NCBI GenBank assembly: GCA_009792885.1
Contig: WMCF01000056.1
Coordinates: 1,105,596 to 1,169,595 of the forward strand
Reading direction: 5' to 3'
Length of the DNA stretch: 64,000 nt
DNA from: Eremophila alpestris peregrina
Taxonomy: Eukaryota > Chordata > Aves > Passeriformes > Alaudidae
This document shows positions 47,656 to 59,700 of the stretch, piece by piece. The notes beneath the pieces are model-generated. The model was given only the letters and a program-made list of their open reading frames with translations, made no database searches and was not told the DNA's origin. The first letter of the stretch is position 1; each line of letters starts with the position of its first letter. The position numbers were made by a program, and so were the translations under genes.

Positions 47656-50600
47656 ACCCCTTTGCCTCTGAAGTTTTACTGTTTGCTGTGCCTGAAGGAC
47701 ACAGGGCCCAACCATCCTCTGCACTAAGAGCAGTGGCTGCCTCAGAGGGTGCTCCCCAGAGCTCTGCATTGCCAGCTTGTTTGTGGCAGTGGTTCTTCAA
47801 ACTAGTGCTGAGTTGGTACAATCACCCAAGTTAAACAATTTAAATTGTATATGAATTCAAGGCAAGGACAGCCTAATATAGAATGTAATGTTTACTGTCT
47901 TTGAAGAAGCTGCAATAAACTTGGATGGGAAGCTTAAGCAAGAGATGGAGCAATCAGCTGGCCTTGCAAGTGTGTCAGAGGGTCCTTGGGAGCCTGAATC
48001 TTGTCTGTGTTATTGCTGGGCATTGTGGCCATCAATTGAACCCAGATGTTTACAAGAGTTTGATGGCGTTGTGCAGTTTGCACTGTCACAGCCTTACTGG
48101 GACTGTGAGGATTCTGCATCTGGATCGGTGGAATGCCTGTCACTAATTTCACAAGGATTGTACCCAAGTTTGAACACAGATTTCATCATTGGAAAAGGAA
48201 AGCAGGAGGTGTGTGAGGCTCTACTGGTGTAGCTGGGTTTAAAGCCTCATTTCATACTTCCAGGGTATAGATAGGAGGACTCATACTGAGGCAATATCTT
48301 TAATTTTAGGAAAGCATCTTTCTGTGATCACTGTCCCCTCTCAGCAGTCACTGCAATGCCTCAGTGCTTGTGCAAGACCTGCACAGTGAGAAATGAGCTC
48401 CAAGCCTGAGCCTGGTCCCTTTGAGTCTTGCTTGGGCTGAATTCCTGACTCCTGTCCTTTCATCACTCTGGGCCCAACTGAAAGAGTACTTGTGAGCTAC
48501 CAAATATAGAATGTGCACAGCCTATTTCACAACTGGAACTTGCAAATGCTGGAGTGGATTTCACGGACTGAAGCCCCCCAGGGAGGGAGCATTACAGTAA
48601 ATAATGTTAGTGCATTTGTTTAATCCCTAGGGATTGGGGAATGTAGGATTAAAGTGGGCTAAGGGGATTTCCCCATTGACAGCTGCTCCACAGTGCACAA
48701 ACACAGACACACAATTTATTTTATGTAACTTGTTCAGGCCCAAAGAATTTAAACTGCATATGGCGCTGACCATTATTTCCACATCTGGTTACACATATCT
48801 GTCTCCCCCAGTAATTGTCTTTAATAGACACAACTGGGATGAGGTAGTTGTACTAAGAAGAGACAGAGCTCTGTGTTTGAACAGGAAACTATTATTGCTG
48901 AGCTTAATCATAGTTCATTAGTCCTGTGATTTTCTCCTTTCCCCAGTATATGCACACATGCTTTAAATACGAAGGCCCAATTTTTGGTAGGGCATTCCTC
49001 TTGTATTAATGATTTGCCAGAGGTTCTTTGGAGAGACAGAGCCTTGGCCAGTGAGCAGAGAACCAGAGCATGTCTGAGCAGTGACAGGAGGCTGCAGCTC
49101 AATGGTGTTACATGGGTGCTCTGAGGTGAACCACCAGGTTCTAGTAAAGATCTCAGAGGAGGGACTGCAGTTTCCTCTGCATCCTTAAGGAACCTGGCGG
49201 CTTGGTGTTCCTGCACAGGTACATGGGGTCAGGCCAGCTCCTTGCAGTATGTGGTATCTGCACATTTCCAAACTTTTAATCACAAACTTGCTATTCCTAG
49301 AGTTCTGACCAAAAAAAAAAAAAAAAAATTACATTGTGTTCAGGTTTAACGTCTTTGACAATCCCATCTCTTTCTCAGCAAGGTCAGATGCCAAAATACC
49401 AAGCTGTGGGCTACAAGCTGTTCTTGTTCACATGCTGCTTAGTGCCACACAAAAGAGCTAACAAATCAGTGGATCTACTGGCAGAAAAAGGTACTGCATA
49501 AGCACAGGCAGGATTGAGAATGACAGACTCAGATTAATGCATGTATTCATTCAACTGGACCAAGCAGCATCCACAGGGTCCCTGTCCCACTCAGCAGCAG
49601 GGCAGTCTCCCACCCACAGAAGATCCCTCCTGACTTTGGAGGTTTCACACCAAATTTCCACTTTTTGAACACCTCTAAAGAAGCTACTCCATCTGGTTCG
49701 TGGCTCTTGTGAAAATGTTTTATTTATTTCCAAAAAGGGCTATTTTCAGAATCTGTTGTTCCATAGTTATTGTTCAGGGCTATTGCTGGTCAAATGTTAT
49801 TAATATATTAGCTTTTTGGCTGCCAAACAGCTTGAAACAAACTGGCTATGTTTATTTTTAGAATTGTGTAAGTTGTGATGCTTTACAACTTGATATACTT
49901 GTGATTACATCTGAGCTCTGTGTGGAGCTAATCCTCTTCCCAGCTCCCATCCAGGCAGGGGATGTATTTATGCATTCCCTGTGCATGGATTCTGCACATC
50001 ATGAAGGGCAGCCAGCAGGTATTTGTGAGAGGAGATGAAGTCCTAAGACCTGACCTTCTCAGGTACAGAAGTACCTCGTGCCAAGTGAAGACTTGCCTGA
50101 AATGTGCCTTGTCCTGTTACTACCACAGGGCTGCCAGGGGCATCAGTGGAAGAGGGAAGGGGCTGCCAGCAGATGAGCACGTCCCATAGGATCAGGCTCC
50201 CTGCAGAAGAGCTCCTGCTGGGCAAAAATGTTGTGTGAAAGTCTTGCTCTGCTCTCGTGAAAAATAAGAGGTGCTTTACATCAGTACTAGTGGGGGCCAG
50301 GTCAAGACAAGAGGCAACATGTTTTGAGGCTGCTGAAAATAGCAAATTAAACAGTTGGTCAGGACATCAGAGAGGCAATGTGCCATCAGCTCAATTAGGG
50401 AGGAACTCCATTTTCTGGCTCATACTCTTCTTTCCATACACATAGGTACATTTTTTGCTGTGAATTTGTTGTGCTCAAAATTGTTCTGTGGTGTTTTGAG
50501 CAGCTACATGATAGAGACTGAGCAAAAAAAAAGTATTTAAAAAAAGAAAAAAATGAGAGCATGAGGCTGGCAGATGTAACTTGCATCCTGTAAGAGTAGC

Positions 50601-51213
50601 AGTCTCTTATTTCCTACAAGCTGTTGAGGCCTTTTCTTGTTCAGCCCAAGTGATTTCGACAGCATCTATTCCCTTCACCAGAGAAAAGGTTAGTGTCTTT
50701 TACACCTTTTTGGGAAGTCTTAATTTCTACCATACTCTCTAGGCATCATCTCTGCAGAACCCTTCCAGATGGTCAAGAAATTCTTAATTTCTCTACCTTC
50801 TGCCAGAATGTCTAATTTTCAAAAGGCTCATAGAGCGCTGTCCCTCTTCCAACCTTTTAGCCCATGGTCCATGATTCACTTTGCGTTCTACTATCAGTTT
50901 TAAACAACATGTTCCTTGGCTCTATTCTCAGGCTTCCAGCCAAGGAACATGTTCTTCTGTGTAGAGGATGGCTTTACAGTGTTGATGGAGAGCAGTTCTG
51001 TGGCAGATCAGTTCAAGTTCTCTCTCTGGCATTCTATCCACGCAGGCCAGGTAGAGTCACTTGCCACATCCATAATGATGCACACTCAGGGCTGTCTTGT
51101 CTTCAGCATAGATACACAAAGAAAATGTGGTGTAGATGACAGAGAGGTGCATTGGGTGCTGAACCAAAGATTTAAAAGATGAGGCCTCTGGCTGTTAGTT
51201 TTGATTTCTTCAC
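47656..51213. other. Intergenic sequence left of the 23-bp repeat
   Basis: No gene was recognised. It contains an 18-A tract at 49311-49328. The open frame at 47888-48232 (114 codons) starts 230 bp after a CR1 tail, and I cannot assign it to any family. Confidence 0.5.
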
Positions 51214-51408
51214 GCATGATCACACAATTATATAATGCATGAACACACAATTACTACATGCATGAAGGCACAATAATGTCGTGCATGAACACACAATTAA
51301 CTCATGCATGAGCATACAATTATTTAATGCATGAACACACAATTACCTCATGCATGAGCACATAATTATGTCACACATGAGTGCACAATTACATAATGCA
51401 TGAGCACG
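51214..51408. repeat. 23-bp tandem repeat, 8.5 copies
   Basis: Eight consecutive units of exactly 23 bp begin GCATGA (the eighth ACATGA) and follow the pattern GCATGAACACACAATTA plus six variable bases, then a partial ninth from 51398. Copies differ by several substitutions but no indels. Most unit junctions form the palindrome ATGCAT. The array ends about 400 bp before the miR-193a CpG island. There is no spacer/repeat alternation, so it is not CRISPR-like. Confidence 0.95.
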
Positions 51409-51723
51409 GAAGTCATCCCAAAAGAAGCTAAAAACTTTTCAGGTCCTTCTGGCATTTTTAAAAAACACATTTACAACGGAGTGTATTGTAATGAAACTAT
51501 ACAATCTTTCTATACACTGTACAGCTGTGCTTTGTGCCCCGGTTTTCTCGGTCATAGAGGTGTACTCACCCAGCTTAACTGGAGATGTAAATGAAGAGAT
51601 TTGGCACACATGGAAGGGTGGAGCATGTCCTCTGACATACCTGTGATACGGACTAGGTGTCCGTGCCCACTTCAAGGCGTGCAGGGGAAGGCTGGACATA
51701 CAGGGAGCAGCGCAGGGAGCCTT

Positions 51724-51808
51724 GCAGGGGAGATGCGCGGAGAGATACGCATAGAGCAGTGCAGGGGGATGCGCGGGGAGATGTGCAGGGAGCAGTGCAG
51801 GGAGGTGC
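51724..51808. repeat. Degenerate 12-bp G-rich tandem repeat
   Basis: Seven units (one of 13 bp, six of 12 bp) start GCAGGG, GCGGAG or GCGGGG and follow roughly GCAGGGAGATGC. The array sits at the left edge of the CpG island upstream of miR-193a. Runs of three to five G make it a possible G-quadruplex former. Confidence 0.7.
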
Positions 51809-53680
51809 CGGCTGCGAGCAGCCTCGGTGCGGGCGCGGAGCGGGTGTGGCCGGCGGGCGGTGCCGGGCTGTCCGCGGGGTTTGGGTTTGTCCCCGCAGGG
51901 CCCGCTCCGACCCCGGCCCCGCTGGGCGCAGCGCCGGGAGCGGCCGGCAGGGGGCGCGCCGCCCCCTCGGTGCTTGGGGCCGCGGGGCTGCCCCGGCGGG
52001 AGGAGCGCGGCGAAGGGCGGGAGCGGCCGGGGCTGCGCGGGGCGCGGCGGCCGCTCCGCACCGCACCGCGGGGCCCTCCGCCTGCCCGTGCGGGGCCGGC
52101 CGTGCAGCCGGGGCGTCGCGGAGGGCAGCGAGCGGGGAGGGCAGCCCGGGAGAGCCGCCGGAGCCCGCCGGGCCGGACTGCGGCGGGAGCTGCCCGGCGC
52201 AGGGGTGGGGACTGGCCGCTTCCTTAAACGGCGCGGGAGCGGCGGAGCGAGCCCGCACCGCCCCGGTGCGCCGGGCCGCGCTGACCCTCCCGGGACGCGG
52301 CCGCAGCACGTGGAGCGAACTTTTGAGGGACGCGTGTCTGCGCCGGACGGGAGCCCCGCCGCCCGGGACCGCAACGCTGCACGGAGCGGCTCGTCTCTCT
52401 CCGGTTTGATGGCTTTGGGTGTTGGATTTTGGCTTTTTTTTAATTAATGGGTTTTTTTTCTTCTGCTTTTGGGTGGTTTTGGTATTTTCCCCCTCTTTCC
52501 CCTACTTCTCTGGTGCTCTTGTGTCGGGACGCTTCAATCTCGCTGGGGCAAACGCCGCGTTTGAAAAGCCGAGAGAAATGTTGCAACGTCCCTTGTGGCA
52601 ACGCGTTTTATTTATTTATTTTTATTTTTGCTTTTTGGAAGGGCAAAGAGGAAGGGTAGGAAAAAACCCACCGTGATCAATACCGGCTTAAATACCCATC
52701 TGCGAGGCGCTGGCCTGCGGGAGGCAGGAGAGGGGAGCGCGGCCGCCCGCCCGCCGCCGCTCCCCGCTCGGCTGTAGCTCAGCCCGAGCCCTTCCCGTGC
52801 GGATTCCCGAGGATCTGCAGCTCTGGGCGGGGAGGTGGCCGCGGGGCCCGCGAGCCCCTTTCCCGTGCCCCCCTACTCAGAGCAGGTAACGGAGGAGCTC
52901 GGGATTTCTGTCCGTTTGGTGTTTTCGCTCCCGCGTCTCCGCGCACGAAGTTCCCGCAGGAGCGGGACCGGCGGTGCCGAGTCACGATGGGCGTCGGGGC
53001 CCGGCCCGAGGTGCGGGGCTGGCTCCGGGAGCCGGGACCGGGACAGCTCTCAAGTTCGCGGAGGGGGCGGCGCGGATCGCTGCCTCCCCCGGCCGGGGGA
53101 ATGATCCCGCTCCGGCGGGGTCTCGGATGGCCCCGGGGCGGGGGCTCTGCGCTGGCGGTGGGCACCGGCCAGAAAAAGGGGTTCAATTTAAAGATAGCGT
53201 GAGCAGTGGTCGCCTGCGCCTGATGGGCGAGCTGAGGGCTGGGTCTTTGCGGGCGAGATGAGAGGTTCGTGTCTTCAACTGGCCTACAAAGTCCCAGTTC
53301 TCGGCTCCCGGGACCTGCCGGGCGCGCAGCGGGCGAAGACGGAGCGCGGCGGCGCCGCTGGCGCTGCCCGGGGCCGCTCGGACGGGACGCGGGGCCCGGC
53401 CCGGGCGGGTCGGGTCAGCTCGGGGGTTCGGCGGGCGGTGCTCGGGCGGCCCTCGGGGACCGCGGCTCGTCCGGCGCCGGGGCCGGCGGGTGCCCGGGTG
53501 CCGCGGGCAGAGGACGGAGCTGGTTCTCCGCGAACCGTAAGTGCATTTTGTATCCTTCTGCTTCGGAAAGGGCCTTAAACGTGCGCGTCCTACCGGTGCT
53601 GGCGGCCATCCCCGCAGCTTCGCGGTGGCCCGGACCGGCTGTGCCCGGCCCTGCCTTGGTGCGGAGCGAGCGCTGGGTTT
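51790..53680 (+). promoter_or_regulatory. CpG island, probable miR-193a promoter region
   Basis: Very CpG-rich sequence is broken by a T-rich block at about 52410-52640. A TATA-like CTTAAATACC lies near 52686, upstream of the hairpin. Strand is taken from the miRNA. Many long open frames exist on both strands, but they overlap each other and match nothing recognisable, so no protein gene is called. Confidence 0.65.
53229..53310 (+). ncRNA. MIR193A: miR-193a precursor hairpin
   Basis: Both mature arms are recognisable. The 5p arm at 53240-53261 begins TGGGTCTTTGCGGGCGAGAT. The 3p arm at 53277-53298 begins AACTGGCCTACAAAGTCCCA and has the miR-193 seed ACTGGCC. They are separated by a 15-nt loop and extended by a lower stem in which GAGCTGAG faces CTCGGCTC. 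The 3p sequence matches the vertebrate miRNA exactly as I remember it. miR-193a is linked to miR-365b in other vertebrates, but no miR-365 sequence was found on either strand here. The hairpin sits at the 3' side of a CpG island, and possible splice donors flank it at 52885 and 53537. Confidence 0.97.
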
Positions 53681-53764
53681 CTCTCCCGCAGGACCATGTG
53701 CATCCTTCCCTCCTTCCCTCCGCTTTCACTTTCAGAAAACACATCTGTTTTCTTTTTCTTTTCT

Positions 53765-53786
53765 TTTTTTTTTTTTTTTTTTTTTT
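53765..53786. repeat. T tract (22) after a pyrimidine run
   Basis: TTTTCTTTTTCTTTTC runs into 22 uninterrupted Ts, followed at once by AATAAA (53787-53792), about 480 nt after the miR-193a hairpin. The AATAAA may be a chance product of the tract end. Confidence 0.9.
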
Positions 53787-53792
53787 AATAAA

Positions 53793-56700
53793 TCTAGTCA
53801 CATCCATACGGAGCGGCCGGGCTCCCGGGAATTCTCTTACTCACCTATGCGTTTTTACCACCCAGCATTCCGGAGTTCCTTATTATTTGTCGGATTTCGA
53901 TTCGGCACACTGCACGTCTGCAGACACTGGTTTGTGCTCCTTCTTTGGGCACGGTGTATATACAACTCCGGGTGTGTATATTACTCTTGGCTTGTATAGC
54001 GTCGTATTTATAACTTCTGTGCCCTTCTGCATTATGTTACATTACATTTTAGGTTCTTAGAATTATTTTGAGGGTCCTCATAATTTTTTGATTTATGTAG
54101 AGATGTTTTTACTTCTCTCTTGTAAGAAGTCAGTGATATTGACCTCCAGGAAAGATAAAGGCCAAATGGCAACAGTATTCTCATGGCTAAGGTCTATAAA
54201 AGCAAATGGAAAATTAAAATCTTCCTGTGTGTTTTTTGAGCCACTTAGAATTTCATTTTCTCTCTGATGTAGCATTGCAGGAGTCTACATTCTGTACGTG
54301 TGTACACAGACTCACACAACTTTTATGCTCTGCTCCCATGAATTTTTTACGAACAAGTTCAGTTTTCAGCACGATTTTCTGTAGCCATTGCCCATGAAAA
54401 ATAACAATGTTATTTCTTTTGCAATTAGGAGAAATACACAAATGCTGTTACAGACCTCTAAGTATTTTTTTCTCCATCAGCCCTTTATATCCAAATACTT
54501 TTGTGCAGCACACTAAAAGTGTATTAATAGCTATTGCTCTGACACGTCAGGACGGATCAGAATTATCTCCTGTGTGTGGTCCCTCAGGTGCTTCTTTTGA
54601 CTTGGGGGACAGTGGATGCAGTCAGGTCTTACTTGGGCCTGTTCTCTTCATGAACCTATTCTGGTTGGGAGCTTTCTTTGAAACCTAAATTTCAAGGAAA
54701 ACTTTTCGCACGTTTCTTTTCCCTATATGCCTGTTTTTCCAAAGAACTCGGTCTAGTGGCCACAAAAAGGAAAACCACGTGAAAGTAAGGAGTTAATGCA
54801 ATGATACTGTTACCCATTTAGGGGAGAACCCCTTGGAGCCCACTCTGCCGGCCTATTTGCAGCCATCTTCTCCCTGCAGATCTGTAGCCCTTAACGAAAT
54901 TAATCTGCAGTGAAATCACAGAAATCTGATTCTAATCATCCGCCCTGGAACAAGTCGGCGCTACAAGAGGACGAGCATAGTGTAAAAATACTCCAGGCAC
55001 GCGGGGCCATATCATTAACATTAAAACCTGATGGTGTGAAAGGGGGACGGGGAGCAGATTCCTGTGCCTCCTCAGCCCACTCCTGCCAGCTTGTGCAACT
55101 TGTTAGGCATCTCTGGCAAGCAGCGATTTTTGTAGAGGTTGGTTTTGTTGCTGGTCAGGCTCCTGGATTTGCTGGTGGGCTAAAGTGAAGTTTCCCCCTT
55201 CATACGAGAGTTTCTTAACTGTGCTGTTCTTTGTTAAGCTGGGTAAACAGCTGAGTTAAGCTTTTGTCAGATTTAACATAATCTGGATTCTTTTTTTTTC
55301 CCAGCAACAATTGGTTTCTTCCTGCCTTTAAGTAGCTCTGGCAAGTTTTATCCTCCTGAAACCTATTTTGGAGCACTATACAGCATAATTTGAGTTACTA
55401 CCTTTTCATTTGAAAGCACCAGTCAAGATTCAGTGGAAGCCTGGCTTCTGTAGAGAGTGAGTGCTCAGCATTTTATGGTCACCAAGGCTTGTTAAATGTG
55501 TACCTTTGAGCTTCCAACTCCCTAGTCACTTTTAGATTTTTTTTTTTTCTTAATGGCATTTGCCAAGGTGAAAGCACACATTTTTTAAGCAATATTCATC
55601 TGTTTGCACTAGTGTGGATATAGTTGTCTATAGCTGTGAGAACTCTGTTGACAGACTGGCTGGTACTAGGAATGTGGGTTTTTCTCTATTCATCTACATT
55701 ATTAGGATTATTTAGATTGTAACCACACACACTGCATTGACAGGCACTTTCCAACTTCTGTCTGTGCCCCAAAGAACATACAGTACAATGCAGATGTACT
55801 TCTCAGCATCTGGTTTACACTGTGGAGTTTAAACATTCTCTCTGAATTAAAGTTCAGGCTGGAAGGGAACATTCCCTCATGCCCCAAATGACTTTTTGTG
55901 GGTCAAATTACCAAGTAAAAATATTTTATTTTTAAATAATATTGCTCTGAAGGCTGGGTTGGGGGTAGACCATGGTTTAGCACTTTCCAAATGCTAAAGA
56001 AGATGGTTCAAGCTTCTGCTGCAAGTTGTGGACAAGCTCTTAAATTATTGTTTTAGCTCTGAGGCTTTCACAATGTTCTGTGCTCTCTGGGATGCAGATT
56101 CAATTATTCCCCCCTCCCCGGTTAATAATGGGGCTTTGTTTTATTTTCACTTATAAACTTTATGCCTCTCTTGCTAATCTTTCTGTGTGTACAAATATGC
56201 TTTCTTTGTCAGTCAGACTTGGCAATACTTAGGCCACACTAAACTAGTTCTGGGCAGTACAGCAAGGCTTTCTATTTATCAGCCCCTTTCCGGGGAAGTT
56301 TATTACACTGTAGGGGTGACATTTTCAGCCTTCTGAAAGAGTTGGTAAATATTTGGCAGGTTTTTCTCTTTCAGAGGAAAAAAAAAAAAAAGGGCTATAT
56401 TTTATCTGTGATAAGGCCTAAAAGAAAACTATCTAGGCATTAAGGTTTGAGTTGTCAGGCAGAAGGGTGGGGTTCGTGCAGGATATTCTTTGAATTGCCC
56501 TGAGTGAAGTCAAATGTTTGCCTGCAATTTAAGAACCACTGTTCCTCTATGTTTGCAAATAGAGACCTTCGAGCCAGGGCTGTATTTTAAGTTGCAGGAG
56601 GGCACAGAGCAGAGCAAGCCTGCGGTGTCTGGGTTACAGATATGTGTAATCAGGGGCAGGTTGGAGTCAGATCACGCCTGGGATCTGCTCTGTTGTTCTG

Positions 56701-59700
56701 TACAGACCTTTCACAGAATCCTGGACGTGCTTGTCTTAGAGCCTTGTGCCCTTAGAGAGGACTGAACCTCACAGGAGTGAAGCAGTGAGTGTGTGCCCAG
56801 CTTGCAGACACTTTTCCCTTTGCTCTTGGCTCCATCTGCAGATGGCAAATGCCGAGCTCAGGCTGTGCTCCATGCCAGCTCCTGCTCCAGGCCAGCTCTT
56901 CAGCACACAGAGGCAAACCAGATGGGGAAGAAAATGTGCTTCTCCATTCCCACTGCTGGCCTACTTGAGAAAATCCGTCCAGCTCCTGCTGATTTCATCA
57001 CTTCCCTTCCTGAGGACCCAAAAGTGCCAGGTCCCAGAGGGGAGGAGGGAAGGAGAGCCTGGAAGAGGCCACAGGATGGCTGGTGCTTGCCCACAGGTGG
57101 GGACCTCTGACACCTCTGAGGCTTTGGCTCCTTGCCACAGTCCAAGTGACATCCCTGTCAAAGGTAAATTGGTAGCACCTGTGTGACTTTCCCAAAGCAC
57201 TTTGCTGTTTCCTTTTGCCAGTGTGATCCTTGCTTGGTAGATTGGTTTCTCTTGGGCTTGATTGCTCTGTGGGAGAGAGTGAGAAGAAGGAGGGTCTGTC
57301 TATGTGATGGTACTACCAGGAGGGTTAACAAATGCTCAGATCAGAGGGGAGTGTTGTAATTGCTGGGGTAGGAAAACCCTTCCTTGCTGAGAGCAGAATT
57401 GCTCTTTCAGATCCCATCGCCAGCCTGGGTGTTCGTGTGAACCTTGGTGTGAGCCTGCAGCAGTGTGGAAAAGAAATCATGTGGCTGCAGACTGAGGAAA
57501 ATGAGCCAGGGTGATGCTGGTCTGGGGATAGCTTCCCCTTCCAACTCATGGGCTTTGGATTCATGGCATATTTCTTTAGCATCAAAAGAAAGCAAAATAT
57601 TTCCAAGACATTGCTTGGTAGATTTGATTTTGGATAGGCTTCCTGAATTTTATTTGGATCTCAGTGGCCTGTCAGTTTATGAGGCTTAGGCTGTTGGGTT
57701 TTCCCTTCTATGGCAGCAGGCAATAGGCCTTTGTTTTTTGTGTCTTTTGGGAGAAAGTCCTTCATGGTGTCCCTGATGTCCACATGGGTGGATGATGTGC
57801 CCACATTTGCAGGATTTCAGTATTTTCCCTATACAGATTTGTTAGTGACACCATTTCTAGGTCCAGGACTGGAGTTGTGACTCCTAGATCATGCCCAATG
57901 GAGTTGTAATTTTTTTTTTTTTTTTTTTAATTACAAATCCAAGGCTTTGGAGTCCTGCTCAGGCAGTTACTGTGCAGAACTTGGCCAGTGGTGGGCAATG
58001 TCTGCCATGGAGTAATGCCCACTGCTTTGGGTGGGATTCTGAAGAGCAAACATCACCTGAACTGTGCAGTCTGCTGAAAGGGTCAGTCCTGGATGGCTGC
58101 AGGCAGGGCAGGATCGCTTCCCATCCTTTTGCTTGTGAAGTCTGATGAAAAAAAATAGTGACATTCCAGTTCTCACAACTGGTTTGAATATCTTTAAATG
58201 CACTTCACTTTTTTTTTTTTTTTTTTTCCCACTCCAAATATGGAATTTCCTCAAACTATAAAATTTGAAAGCAGATTTGATTCAACAAAACCTCTCTGTA
58301 TGATAACTTTTAAAGTATGGTGAGGAACTCAATTTAAAATTCCTTAATTCAATTAGCAGGCTGTAGGAACTAATCTACAGTGGCCCAAAGGCCTGCTAAA
58401 ATTAGTCATGGTTTTATGTTTTTGGAAAAAAACTCTTTAGGGGTGGCTCTGTTGTTACAAAGAACAGGGCTTTTGAGTATATGACTGTGGGTAGGGTTAA
58501 ATTCAAATATGCAAGTGCAGTAGTTTAAGGAATAAATTCCAGAAGCTGTTCAAGGCTCAGCTGCATTACAGAGTGACGATCAGGTTGGGTTAGACAGAAC
58601 TGCTGCAGACTGAAACATCTGGAATAATATCACATTTCCCTAAAGTGGAATTTTCTTTAAGAGCAGCAGCAATAGCTGATATTTGAGAGGGTGGAGCCCG
58701 CAGTAACCTATAAATGGCTGGAAAATGAATTAAGAATTTATAGAGTGAAATATTGAGACTTTGTCAGGAATTATGATTTTGATTATGATCTCTTGTTTAA
58801 AGCATCAGCTAATTCTGAGAACTGGGGCTTTCCAGGCTGCAGGGATTGGTTGGACAGTTTCTGCCACAGCCAGAACTCAGCTCCTTGGCACTTGGCTTTT
58901 AAGTCTTTTGATGAATTCCAGTGAAACAAGTTGTGGCAAACTGATTTGGAGCTTTGGAGCCAGAATATGCATGAAAAATCTTGTATGAAATAAGAGTTTG
59001 TTTTGTAAAAAATTTGAATGTAGTTCAGTTAAAATATGCTTGATTTAAAGCTGTAAATGCTATTTTGATTTTTTAAAGAAAGATAAAAGTTTCCTCAATT
59101 CTTGCATTATGGATATATTTTACACTTAAAGGATACTATAAAAGACTTCAAGTCTCAACTGCATTTAAAGTATTTTATTAAAATAACTGCTTTGACTACA
59201 GAGATACTTTGTATAATTGTGATTTCATCAGGTAATTTTGAAGGAAATATTTCTGGAGAATGAAAACTGCAAATAACAGTTGTACAGAACAAAAAACAGA
59301 AAGGTGCTTAATCACAAATGATTTTAATTTGCCTTGGACCATAGCACCAAAAAAATAATGCCATTTGGAAAAAAACCCTCATCAGATATTTACAGTATCC
59401 ATTTTTTCCATCTTGTGGATTTTTCAGCACTACAATACATTAAGGATGTCTGCTGCTGTACACACCCCATAACCAGCCTGAATCCACATTTTAGAAACAA
59501 CTTAATGAACGGGGTTTTAAACAATTTCACTGAACAATAAAATTCAACTGAGTAACTTAAGCTGAGTTTCTTAAATCTGAGTTAGTAAAGAACTCCCAAA
59601 ATGTCATGCACAATAGATTGTAAGAAAGGAGCAGAACTTCCCCAAATCTTTGCACAGTGTTTGTTACTGCAACTCGAAGTGCTACTCTGAGATTAGAATT

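Noticed and set aside
51214..51408. Possible CRISPR-like array
   Set aside because: The units are directly adjacent with no unique spacers, and the genome is vertebrate.
51439..52447. Overlapping open frames of 200-311 codons on both strands in the CpG island
   Set aside because: Several frames on both strands are open at once because GC-rich DNA has few stop codons. The products are Arg/Pro/Gly/Ala-rich with no domain.
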